DNA of 40,881 nucleotides from positions 1 to 40,881 of IMG/VR virus record IMGVR_UViG_3300043540_000449; one strand, written 5' to 3'. Under the pieces are notes generated by a model. The model was not told where the DNA came from. It made no database searches and saw only the letters and a list, made by a program, of their open reading frames with translations. Below are positions 12,119 to 19,433 of this stretch, piece by piece. Position 1 is the first letter of the stretch. The number at the start of each line of letters is the position of its first letter. The DNA comes from a virus. The position numbers and the translations under genes are program-made.

Positions 12119-15100
12119 ATGAGTAAAAAAGAAGATAGAAAAAAAGACCCAGTTCCAGAAGTTTTGAAGGAAGTGCAGGAGCTTCGTGAACAGCAGGATT
12201 TCCTTGCCCGTGGAAAAAAGCTCCTCCAAAACGCTCAAGATGCCAGACGAAGGTATGATTATGAGTGGATGGTTCGTGATTTATTCAGGCGTGGATACCA
12301 ATTCTCCCGCTTTCAGCCAACAACCCAAACCGTTATATTGTCTTCTCGTCAACAGGCAAAAATTCCCATTAACTTGGTTGCGGCTCAACTTCGTTCCATT
12401 AGAAACCAAGCGACCGCCTTTAGACCAAAATGGGAAGTTGCTCCTCGTTACCAAACTGAAGAAAGTAAAGTGCAGGCTCGCTATACTCAACAGCTTCTTG
12501 ATTATCTTTTTGATCACTTAAAATTAAAGACGCTAATTAAAGAAACAGTTACTCAAGGACTGATTTTTTCGGTGGGGGGTCCGTGGGAAGTAACCTATGA
12601 CGAAGAAAAAGATGAAGTACGGGTTTGGCTGCTTGATCCTTTTGATTTTTATATTGACCCGTTAGCCGAGTCGGTTGACGATTCCGAGTTTTGTATCAAG
12701 GCGGTACGAAGACCATTATCCGAGGTATTGAATAATCCTTTATTTAATGAGAGGGCGAGGAAAGAAATTGGGGGAGCAGAAGCCCGTCTAGCTATGAGCG
12801 AATATAAGCAGTTTATTATTCAGTCAATGCGGATTGTTTCCCAAAGAACTTACGATATGAACGAAAGCATTATTTTATTTGATGGGTCGTTTAAGGTAAG
12901 AAAAGACGGAAAAGTTAATTTGCGAAGAATGGTTTGGACAGATCAAAATATCACTCCATTAATTTGGGAGCTTAGAGATGATGAAGAATATGATTATGTT
13001 ATATATCGTGCGGACTTAAATCCAAAAGAAATATACGGGGAAGGATGGATGAAACATGTTATGCCAATTAACCGTGTAATAAACAATCTTGAATCTTCGG
13101 TTTTTGAATATAATACAAGAGTTGCCAAGGGAAGAATTGTTGTTGATAAAGACAGCGGAGTTCGGGCTATTCATAATGTTCATGGAGAAATTATTTCAAA
13201 GGTTCGGGGAACTGAAGTCAGGGCTCTTGATATGCCTTCACTTCCTATAGCTGTTTCCACTCAGATTGAACGAATGAACCAATATCAGCAGGATATTGGA
13301 GCGGTGCATGATTCTTCGCTTGGAAGAATACCTGTTGGAGCAAGAAGCGGCTTGATGGTTGCGGAACTTAAGCAAAGCGATAGCTGTGTTGACATTGAGA
13401 CAGAGGCTCTAACAAAGAGAGGTTGGAAAAAATATAACGAGATTTTAGATGGAGAAGATATTTATTTACTCGACCCAAAAACGAAACAATCAAGGTGGGG
13501 CAAAGTAAACTGGATTTACTGGAACGATAAGGAAGAAGCCGAGATGTATGTGGCTAAAACGAAAACGATTTCTTTTCTTACAACTCCAGATCATTCGTGG
13601 ATGACCGTGAACGTCAGGGGCAATTGGAAAAAAGAACAGACACAAACACTTAAAAATGATCAATATATTCCTTTAGCGGTTAAAAATGGTCAAATTCCCG
13701 TAAAAAAAATGTATTCAGATGATTTTGTGCGGTTAGTTTCTTGGGTTATAACTGAAGGAACATATAATGGAATTAGCAGAAGAGATAAGAAAAATGGAAG
13801 TCTGGAAATAAGGATTTATCAGGCAGAGAAAAATATGGACAAAGTTGAGAAAATTAAAGAATTATTTTCCCGATTAAAGATTAATAGAAAACCGTATGTT
13901 GGAAAAATAAGAGGGAGCACTCGTTGTTGGACATTTAGTTTTGCAAAAGATTATGCTAAACAAATAAGGGAACTTTTCCCGACCAAAAGTTTGACGATAG
14001 ACTTTGTTTCTCAATTAACCGAAGACCAATTACATATTCTTATTGATACGATGATTTTGGGAGATGGATATGAAGAAGCTGTAAATAAAGGAAGAAGAAG
14101 TTTTATTAATACAAATAAGGAAACGATTGACGCTTTTCAATTCGCCAATACCTTACTTGGAGTTCCAACCGCTGTAAGTAAAAAAACAAGAGAGAGAGAA
14201 CATTGGAAAACCTGTTATGTTGTTTATCTTAAAAATAATCCAAAGGTATCGGTAGGCAATCTTCTGAATGGAAAACTAAAAAAAATCAAATTTACAGGAA
14301 GAATATGGTGTCCAAATACTGAAACGGGTTATTGGTTAGCAAGAAAAGACGGAAAGGTCTTTTATACTGGCAACACCGGACAGCAAGACATCACCGATAA
14401 CTTGGAGGACTTTTTGGAGGAAGTAGCCCGAAAGATATTAAAAAAGATTGCCAAACATTATACCTCTTACCATGTTATTAGAAATCTTGGCTATCGGGAT
14501 GAAGACGCAAAGTATTTTGCAGTGGTGGGAGAGTCGTCGAAGAAAAAGGGTTCAGCCGATATAAAACATAAAGGACAGGTGAAAATAGGCCCCGACTGGC
14601 TTGACCTTGCGATTATTGGAGAGGACACCCATGTTAAAGTTAGTATCGGAAGCTGGCTTGGATACACGAAAGAAATTATGGAGCAAAAGATATTGAAGTT
14701 TGCCGAGATTGGTTTAATAGACCAAAAAACTGCTTTGAAACTGTTGGAGTTTGGCAACATTGATGAGATTGTTAAACAAACGAGGATTGAAAGTTTGCTA
14801 AAAAAGAGTATCCAGTCGGGGAACATGAACCAAAACCCCGAAGAAGACCAATATGGGTTGGCGTTAACGGAAAACGAAATGATGGTAAATGAGGATAAGG
14901 ATATGCCTGTTGATCCCCATGATGACCATTATGTCCATATTGCCCTTCATCAAGAGGCTTTAGGAAAAGGAAGAGACGACCTTGTTGGAAAACATATTCA
15001 AATTCACCAATCATACTTGGGGCAGTCAACCGAGCAAATTCCTAATCAGGCTCAAGGGACTCAATCAGTTACCCCGCCTCAAGGCGGTCAAATGCCACCG

Positions 15101-15193
15101 CCAACGCCAAACGGAGCATCAATGATAGGTGGCGGAGGGGGAATGGGAATGCCGACTATGCCTCAGGGACAGGGAACAGTTCCGATACAATAA
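12119..15193 (+). CDS. portal protein precursor with one intein
   Basis: Forms the dodecameric DNA channel at one head vertex. Extein features are a charged N-terminal helix, YEWMVRDLFRRGYQFSRF, then PINLVAAQLRSIRNQATAFRP and WEVAPRY, a DPFDFYIDPLA motif, and NRVINNLESSVFEYNTRVAK, which fit the P22/podovirus-like portal class. The intein interrupts residues 423-752; the extein is about 694 residues, a normal size. The C terminus is Gln/Gly/Pro-rich and flexible. The start ATG has no SD and follows the upstream stop by 5 nt. Position directly after terminase supports the call. Confidence 0.9.
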   Translation: MSKKEDRKKDPVPEVLKEVQELREQQDFLARGKKLLQNAQDARRRYDYEWMVRDLFRRGYQFSRFQPTTQTVILSSRQQAKIPINLVAAQLRSIRNQATAFRPKWEVAPRYQTEESKVQARYTQQLLDYLFDHLKLKTLIKETVTQGLIFSVGGPWEVTYDEEKDEVRVWLLDPFDFYIDPLAESVDDSEFCIKAVRRPLSEVLNNPLFNERARKEIGGAEARLAMSEYKQFIIQSMRIVSQRTYDMNESIILFDGSFKVRKDGKVNLRRMVWTDQNITPLIWELRDDEEYDYVIYRADLNPKEIYGEGWMKHVMPINRVINNLESSVFEYNTRVAKGRIVVDKDSGVRAIHNVHGEIISKVRGTEVRALDMPSLPIAVSTQIERMNQYQQDIGAVHDSSLGRIPVGARSGLMVAELKQSDSCVDIETEALTKRGWKKYNEILDGEDIYLLDPKTKQSRWGKVNWIYWNDKEEAEMYVAKTKTISFLTTPDHSWMTVNVRGNWKKEQTQTLKNDQYIPLAVKNGQIPVKKMYSDDFVRLVSWVITEGTYNGISRRDKKNGSLEIRIYQAEKNMDKVEKIKELFSRLKINRKPYVGKIRGSTRCWTFSFAKDYAKQIRELFPTKSLTIDFVSQLTEDQLHILIDTMILGDGYEEAVNKGRRSFINTNKETIDAFQFANTLLGVPTAVSKKTREREHWKTCYVVYLKNNPKVSVGNLLNGKLKKIKFTGRIWCPNTETGYWLARKDGKVFYTGNTGQQDITDNLEDFLEEVARKILKKIAKHYTSYHVIRNLGYRDEDAKYFAVVGESSKKKGSADIKHKGQVKIGPDWLDLAIIGEDTHVKVSIGSWLGYTKEIMEQKILKFAEIGLIDQKTALKLLEFGNIDEIVKQTRIESLLKKSIQSGNMNQNPEEDQYGLALTENEMMVNEDKDMPVDPHDDHYVHIALHQEALGKGRDDLVGKHIQIHQSYLGQSTEQIPNQAQGTQSVTPPQGGQMPPPTPNGASMIGGGGGMGMPTMPQGQGTVPIQ
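13385..14374 (+). mobile_element. intein in the portal gene with LAGLIDADG endonuclease (330 aa)
   Basis: Begins CVDIETEALTKRGWKKYNEI (Cys1), has LTTPDHSWMTVN as block B and ends WLARKDGKVFYTGN, followed by Thr as +1 residue of the extein (TGQQD). The penultimate residue is Gly rather than His, a variant known for inteins with the GKVxxTGN ending. Dodecapeptides LVSWVITEGTYNG and LIDTMILGDGYEE show a LAGLIDADG endonuclease. It splits the portal between ELKQSDS and TGQQDITDN. Confidence 0.93.
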
Positions 15194-15200
15194 AATTCAC

Positions 15201-15229
15201 TTGACAAATAAATATTATTAGTTCATAAT
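15201..15229 (+). promoter_or_regulatory. promoter before the 15241 gene
   Basis: TTGACA (15201-15206), 17-bp spacer, CATAAT (15224-15229), 11 nt to the ATG at 15241. It lies right after the portal stop and would start a short leader of about 4-5 nt. Confidence 0.55.
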
Positions 15230-15240
15230 ATATTTCATAT

Positions 15241-15426
15241 ATGGCAAAGAAAAAACTTTCCAAGAAAGACCAAAGTAAGATTGGTCAAAAGATTGCAAAA
15301 ATCTTAAGAGAAGGCGTACGGAAAAACACAAAAAAGCCTGTCAGTAAATCTAATCCAAGAAGACCTGTTAGCCCCGATCAAGCAAAAGCAATAGCATTTT
15401 CAATGGCAAAGAAAGGAAAACTATAA
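15241..15426 (+). CDS. small basic phage protein (61 aa)
   Basis: Lysine-rich (MAKKKLSKKDQSKIGQKIAK) with the ending RRPVSPDQAKAIAFSMAKKG. The motif DQAxAIAxSMAxxG near the C terminus is one I recognise from small proteins encoded near portal and capsid genes of metagenomic phages; function unknown. The charge suggests binding to DNA, perhaps packaged in the head. A promoter lies just upstream; no SD. Confidence 0.7.
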   Translation: MAKKKLSKKDQSKIGQKIAKILREGVRKNTKKPVSKSNPRRPVSPDQAKAIAFSMAKKGKL

Positions 15427-15448
15427 TTATAGTGAGTGTAATTAAACT

Positions 15449-15619
15449 ATGAGCACTGTATCATTTTACAAACCAAAATCTTCAGAAAAATTTTCTGTCG
15501 TTCACCCTCATTTGAAGGCGGTTAATATTAAAACACACTATGCTTCAATGAAATCTCCAAAAGCGCCGAAATTGTCTAGGTTAAAAGTTGGTGGCAAAAC
15601 TGCCAAAATCAAATTATAA
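15449..15619 (+). CDS. small basic protein (56 aa)
   Basis: ATG at 15449 in the context TTAAACTATG, TAA at 15617-15619. The protein begins MSTVSFYKPKSSEKFSVVHP and ends with Lys-rich KAPKLSRLKVGGKTAKIKL. No cysteines, no membrane segment. It follows the 15241 gene by 22 nt and precedes the next by 2 nt, so all are probably co-transcribed. Not recognised; a minor head component is possible from location. Confidence 0.6.
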   Translation: MSTVSFYKPKSSEKFSVVHPHLKAVNIKTHYASMKSPKAPKLSRLKVGGKTAKIKL

Positions 15620-15621
15620 CT

Positions 15622-15882
15622 ATGGTAGTAGTTACCGCTATTCCTAAAAAATTAGCTCATGAGCCTTCATTTAAGCAAAGGGTGCTTGTTTCCGATTACT
15701 TAAATAAAAAGGAATATTTTGATCAAATGGATGAAATGATGGGGTGTGAAACCATACCCGTTGACTTAAATGGGCAATTTGCTCCTATAGATAAAAATGT
15801 TGATAGTAATATGAGAAAAACTCAAGAGAGCATAGATGAACGGATGTTTGTTGAAAGAAGGAAAGGGGGTGATGAAGATTGA
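15622..15882 (+). CDS. small protein in the head region (86 aa)
   Basis: Starts MVVVTAIPKKLAHEPSFKQ and has a mixed charged sequence ending in ERRKGGDED. No recognised domain. The ATG follows the previous stop by 2 nt (TAACTATG), without SD. Its stop overlaps the TTG start of the next gene by 4 nt (TTGA). Location before the scaffold suggests a capsid-assembly accessory role, which is inference only. Confidence 0.6.
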   Translation: MVVVTAIPKKLAHEPSFKQRVLVSDYLNKKEYFDQMDEMMGCETIPVDLNGQFAPIDKNVDSNMRKTQESIDERMFVERRKGGDED

Positions 15883-16142
15883 AAAACTCTCAAGGTAAAT
15901 TGCACGGCGGGGAAGGAAAAGAACACTTTACCCCTAAAGGGTATCAGGGAGTCACCCTTCATCGCTCTGGACCAAACCCAGCTTTGAAAGTAGAAGGTGG
16001 AGTCCATAGGGTGTCAAAAAGTACGGGGGGGTCAGCGTTTGATCCTCAATCAAAAGGATATAGAGGCCCTTCAAATATGACTCCGGAAAATCATGGAGTG
16101 GTTAATCCCGACGATGTGACCCGAAGTGGATTGCCAAAATAG
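15879..16142 (+). CDS. small Gly/Ser-rich protein, TTG start (87 aa)
   Basis: The TTG at 15879 is preferred because AGGGGGTG lies about 8 nt upstream and the start overlaps the preceding stop (TTGA); the only nearby ATG (15872) opens a frame of eight codons. The protein is polar with repeated Gly (HGGEGKEHFTPKGYQG, GGVHRVSKSTGGSAF). No domain recognised. It ends before the structured leader of the scaffold gene. Confidence 0.6.
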   Translation: MKNSQGKLHGGEGKEHFTPKGYQGVTLHRSGPNPALKVEGGVHRVSKSTGGSAFDPQSKGYRGPSNMTPENHGVVNPDDVTRSGLPK

Positions 16143-16310
16143 GAATAGCTATTTCTGCGTTAGGCATTCTTTACAGGTAATGCCTAGCACAGAGGTGATA
16201 AAGCAATTTGTCATCTTTTATTTGTCGCATCACTGATAGCGTTACAGTGGGGACTAATGACTATAAATTAGGGAGTCGTTCGCCTAACGAACAGAAGGGG
16301 GGTGAATAAA
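16143..16310 (+). promoter_or_regulatory. structured leader before the scaffold gene
   Basis: Stem 1: 16159-16168 with 16179-16188 (10 bp, one G-U). Stem 2: TGATAAA/TTTGTCA around GCAA (about 16195-16212). Stem 3: GTTCG/CGAAC (16278-16282/16288-16292) with loop CCTAA. The 5' arm of stem 1 (CGTTAGGC, 16158-16165) is also fully complementary to GCCTAACG (16282-16289) beside the SD (16295-16303). Either a kissing interaction or an alternative long-range stem could therefore control initiation. No known riboswitch class is recognised. Confidence 0.4.
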
Positions 16311-17012
16311 ATGCCCGATGATATTGATGCGTTATTAAAAGAGGAAGGCGACTCAACGGATTCGCAAACCGTTAAAAAGCCAGCAGTTGATGAAGGTGGT
16401 AAAACACCAGAAGAAATTGCGTGGAGTGAATTGAAAGGATCTACACAGGATAGGGTGCGTAGGTTAATTGAGGAACGGAATCAAGCCTTAAACGAACTTG
16501 AGAATCTAAAAAAAGCAAGTCAGTTTAATGTTCCGCCTCCTCCTAGCTATGTCAACCCGCAAGTTCAGGAAGCAGTAAATAAGCTGTCTGATGTGGGAAT
16601 AGCCACCAAAGACTTTGTCAAGGAGGAAGTTTCCAATAAGATGGCTACTATTGCCTACAATTACGAACTTGACCGTCTTGAGAATAAATATAATGGAAGC
16701 GATGATAGACCAAAGTTTACCCGTACAGAGTATGAGGATTTTGTAAGTCGAAATCCCCAATACAAATCTTATTTACCAGAAGATGTTTATAAGATTATGT
16801 ATCAGGAAGAACTTTTGGACTATGAGATAAAACACATTTCTTCTAATAAGGGCTCAAGAGCTCCAAGTCTAAAGCCTACCTCAACTCAAAAAACAGGAGA
16901 GGGGGAATTGACATTAGAGGAGATTGAAGACCGTCTCAAGCAACCTGACGGAAGAAAATGGTACGAGAAAAACATTGATAAAATCAATAGAGTTCTCGCC
17001 CAGAATAAGTAA
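16311..17012 (+). CDS. scaffolding protein (233 aa)
   Basis: Temporary core for capsid assembly. The ATG at 16311 has a strong SD (GGGGGGTG) 7 nt upstream; the in-frame GTG at 16302 is inside that SD. The N terminus is acidic, the middle is helical and coiled (RVRRLIEERNQALNELENLK), then a Pro-rich linker (FNVPPPPSYVNPQ), a helical region and a C-terminal helix LTLEEIEDRLKQPDGRKWYE. Composition, length and position directly before the coat gene are typical of phage scaffolds. No protease motif is seen. Confidence 0.8.
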   Translation: MPDDIDALLKEEGDSTDSQTVKKPAVDEGGKTPEEIAWSELKGSTQDRVRRLIEERNQALNELENLKKASQFNVPPPPSYVNPQVQEAVNKLSDVGIATKDFVKEEVSNKMATIAYNYELDRLENKYNGSDDRPKFTRTEYEDFVSRNPQYKSYLPEDVYKIMYQEELLDYEIKHISSNKGSRAPSLKPTSTQKTGEGELTLEEIEDRLKQPDGRKWYEKNIDKINRVLAQNK

Positions 17013-17116
17013 CCTTTCATAAATTCACTTCTAAACATACCAAACCTATTTAGTTAGGAGGTATTTTTTTTGTTAAAAAACATTATAAGTAATAAATAAA
17101 AGGGGGTGAGTTTATT

Positions 17117-17977
17117 ATGGCGAATATTACGACAACTACAGCGGCGGTGTTTCTACCAACTTTGTGGTCGATCGAGGTGTTACGGGCTACGGAAGCGGCA
17201 CTCGTTTTTGCGGGATTAGTCCAACGGTTTGATAGTCAGGTTCAGGCAAGAGGTCAAACTCTTACCATTCCTAATATATCAAATTTGACGGCTAATTTGA
17301 AAGTCGCAAATACGGATGTTACCACTCAAGCGGTAACTGAAACCCAAACGGTATTAAATATAAACTCTTGGTATGAGTCTTCGTTTGAAATAGAAGATAT
17401 CGTATCGGTGCAGTCAAATTATGATCTTAGATCGCTTTATAGCGAAAAGGTCGGATATGCGATTGCAAAGAGAATTGATACCGATGTGGCGGCAAATTAC
17501 ACAAGTTTTACGACAACGCCTCAAGGAACGTATGGAACGGATATTTCGGATGCGGTTATCGTATCTGCGATACTGGAACTTAATTTGGGTGATATTGCCT
17601 TCGAAAATAGGGCATTTATCGTCCATCCAAACGAACTGGCAGCCATCATGAAACTTGATAAGTATGTAGCAGCTACCTATTTGGGAGAGTATGCCCAGCC
17701 GACACCAGTTGTTAAAGGACCAAAGAGCAGATATATGTGGGGAGAATTGTGGGGTATTCCTTTGTATTACACCACAAATGTGCCACAGACGGCAGGGACT
17801 CCAACACAAACACACAACATGCTTATTCAGAAAGAAGCTATTGCTCTTGCATTACAGCAAGCTCCAAGACTTCAGGCGGCATATTGGCTGCCTTCATTGG
17901 CATGGAAGGTGGTTTGCGACGCAATTTACGGTACTGCAGCTTGGAGAACAGCGGCTGGAGTGGAGTTAAAGAGCTGA
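17117..17977 (+). CDS. major capsid protein (286 aa)
   Basis: HK97-fold coat protein. The N-terminal region VFLPTLWSIEVLRATEAALV and QARGQTLTIPNISNLTA, DVTTQAVTETQTVLNIN then YESSFEIEDIVSVQSNYD match the P22-type/coat family. Later AFIVHPNELAAIMKLDKYV and GELWGIPLYYTTNVP fit the A- and P-domain region. No N-terminal delta domain or cleavage site is obvious. The SD AGGGGGTGAG lies 8-9 nt before ATG. A preceding 100-nt gap holds an AGGAGG followed by eight T. Confidence 0.92.
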   Translation: MANITTTTAAVFLPTLWSIEVLRATEAALVFAGLVQRFDSQVQARGQTLTIPNISNLTANLKVANTDVTTQAVTETQTVLNINSWYESSFEIEDIVSVQSNYDLRSLYSEKVGYAIAKRIDTDVAANYTSFTTTPQGTYGTDISDAVIVSAILELNLGDIAFENRAFIVHPNELAAIMKLDKYVAATYLGEYAQPTPVVKGPKSRYMWGELWGIPLYYTTNVPQTAGTPTQTHNMLIQKEAIALALQQAPRLQAAYWLPSLAWKVVCDAIYGTAAWRTAAGVELKS

Positions 17978-18351
17978 TACAAGCTCTAAAGGAATATATC
18001 CTCTATTATGAGGATTTAAGGTATGGGTGCGCTCGTTGCCACCCATACCGCATGAAACAGATATTTGGTTCGCAGGAATACAAAGGGAGTGATTTTTTCG
18101 TCCTTGATGTAGGAGGCGAGCCTATACGTATTACCTGCAAATATCAATTTGACGACCTTATAATTTCAAGTCCCGACGGGGATGTGTTATTGTCGTGGGA
18201 TATGGATGATTTTGACGAGAATAAATGTATCCCTATTAACCCCCACGACAACTTGAAAGAGATTTCAGGATTAACCAGTACCCATTTGCTTTTACGGGCT
18301 AAAGATGTTACTAAAACGTTAAAAGTCTATTTATGTTTACAAAGGAATTAG
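17974..18351 (+). CDS. small head-region protein with CARC motif, non-ATG start (about 125 aa)
   Basis: The frame has no ATG before 18052, yet coding-like sequence begins directly after the coat gene (LIQALKEYILYYEDLRYGCA and on through RCHPYRMKQIF). The CTG at 17974 is chosen because it overlaps the coat stop by 4 nt (CTGA), the overlap style used elsewhere here; the start is uncertain. Residues about 20-28 hold CARCHP. The rest is beta-rich with DVGGEPIRITCKY and DGDVLLSWDMDDFD. It could instead be a -1 frameshift extension of the coat protein. Function unknown. Confidence 0.55.
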   Translation: MIQALKEYILYYEDLRYGCARCHPYRMKQIFGSQEYKGSDFFVLDVGGEPIRITCKYQFDDLIISSPDGDVLLSWDMDDFDENKCIPINPHDNLKEISGLTSTHLLLRAKDVTKTLKVYLCLQRN

Positions 18352-18367
18352 GAGGTGAAATGACAAT

Positions 18368-18694
18368 ATGAGCTCAGAAGGAACAGGTAAACCGATTTTA
18401 ACCGACCATAAAAACAATGCGTCAACAAGTTCCGCAACTCTTATTGATTGGTCAACCGAGGGCGGAGTTCAAAAGATATATATATCGGGAACTTCAGGCG
18501 GCGTTTCCCCTCAAGGAGTATATGTGGGATTTGATACAACAGCCAATTCAGATAGTTTTTTTGTTCCGTTATCGGTAGGAACAAGTCTTGTCCCTGTAGC
18601 CGAGTTTGATTTTAAGGGACTTGGAGTGAAAAAAATATATGTTTTGCCAACGAACGGCACAAACGATATTTATATTTTAGGAGTTAAAAACTAA
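18368..18694 (+). CDS. small beta-rich virion protein (108 aa)
   Basis: Strong SD (AGGAGGTGAAATG) precedes the ATG at 18368. The sequence is Ser/Thr/Gly-rich and beta-type (VQKIYISGTSGGVSPQGVY, KKIYVLPTNGTNDIYIL), like a single Ig- or jelly-roll-type domain. Position between the coat and head-tail adaptor genes, and the strong initiation signal, suggest a capsid decoration or minor head protein. No sequence family is recognised. Confidence 0.65.
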   Translation: MSSEGTGKPILTDHKNNASTSSATLIDWSTEGGVQKIYISGTSGGVSPQGVYVGFDTTANSDSFFVPLSVGTSLVPVAEFDFKGLGVKKIYVLPTNGTNDIYILGVKN

Positions 18695-18703
18695 AAAAAT
18701 AGT

Positions 18704-19432
18704 ATGAAGACATTAGGTAATCTTCAAACAGGGGTGCGGACCTATCTTGATGAATCGACTCAAGGCGATTTTCTTGACAGCGAAGTAACCTCCGCCATCA
18801 ATTATGCGTATCATAAAGTTTTTATGGCGGTGGCTAAAGTGTATGACGGGTTTAAGGAAACCACTACCCCCTTTACCTATGCGTTGATCAAAGGTACTCA
18901 AGAGTATTTGATTGACAGTTCTTTAATTAAAGTAACAAGGGTAGAGGTAAATTATTCCCCGCAGGTAGCGGGGTCTATTCCTAACCGATCCATACGAATT
19001 AGTATGGATGATGCTTTAATTAACATTGGAAACACAGCCGCCTCGGGAGCATTTGTCAATGGGGGATATTATATTCACGGCGATCAGACCGCCCAGTATA
19101 TTGGACTTATTCCTATCCCGAATCAATCCGATACCACGGGAAAATCATTATATGTATGGGGAATACAGCTTCCCCCCGATCTGTCAAATAGCACAGATAC
19201 AATTGCGCTTCCGTATCCCGATGAGGCAGGAGATATTATAGAAATAAGGGCGACGGCACGGTTGCTTTCAAAAGGACAGCAGGAACACAAGGCGGCTTTT
19301 GACTATATCAATCTTTTTAAGTCAGAATTAAAAGATTATATTGATTTTATTAAAGAAAGACAGTCTGACGGACCCGATATGATACGGGATGTCGAAATAG
19401 ACAACCTTGATTTTCAAACATTACCAATGTAA
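18704..19432 (+). CDS. head-tail adaptor/connector protein (242 aa)
   Basis: Predicted to bind below the portal ring. The N-terminal helix pattern TLGNLQTGVRTYLDES, DSEVTSAINYAYHKVFMAV and TQEYLIDSSLIKVTRVEVNY are typical of gp6/P22 gp4-like adaptors, as is the late LPYPDEAGDIIEIRATARLL followed by HKAAFDYINLFKSELKDYI. Length and position after the coat gene agree. ATG follows the previous stop by about 9 nt, with no SD. Confidence 0.8.
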   Translation: MKTLGNLQTGVRTYLDESTQGDFLDSEVTSAINYAYHKVFMAVAKVYDGFKETTTPFTYALIKGTQEYLIDSSLIKVTRVEVNYSPQVAGSIPNRSIRISMDDALINIGNTAASGAFVNGGYYIHGDQTAQYIGLIPIPNQSDTTGKSLYVWGIQLPPDLSNSTDTIALPYPDEAGDIIEIRATARLLSKGQQEHKAAFDYINLFKSELKDYIDFIKERQSDGPDMIRDVEIDNLDFQTLPM

Positions 19433-19433
19433 T

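Noticed and set aside
16181-16237. 18-codon frame in the scaffold leader
   Set aside because: No SD and it overlaps proposed stems; a leader peptide cannot be supported.
17057-17100. AGGAGGT followed by eight T and a TTG opening a 9-codon frame between scaffold and coat genes
   Set aside because: Too short to support as a gene; the stem near the T-run is too weak to call a terminator.
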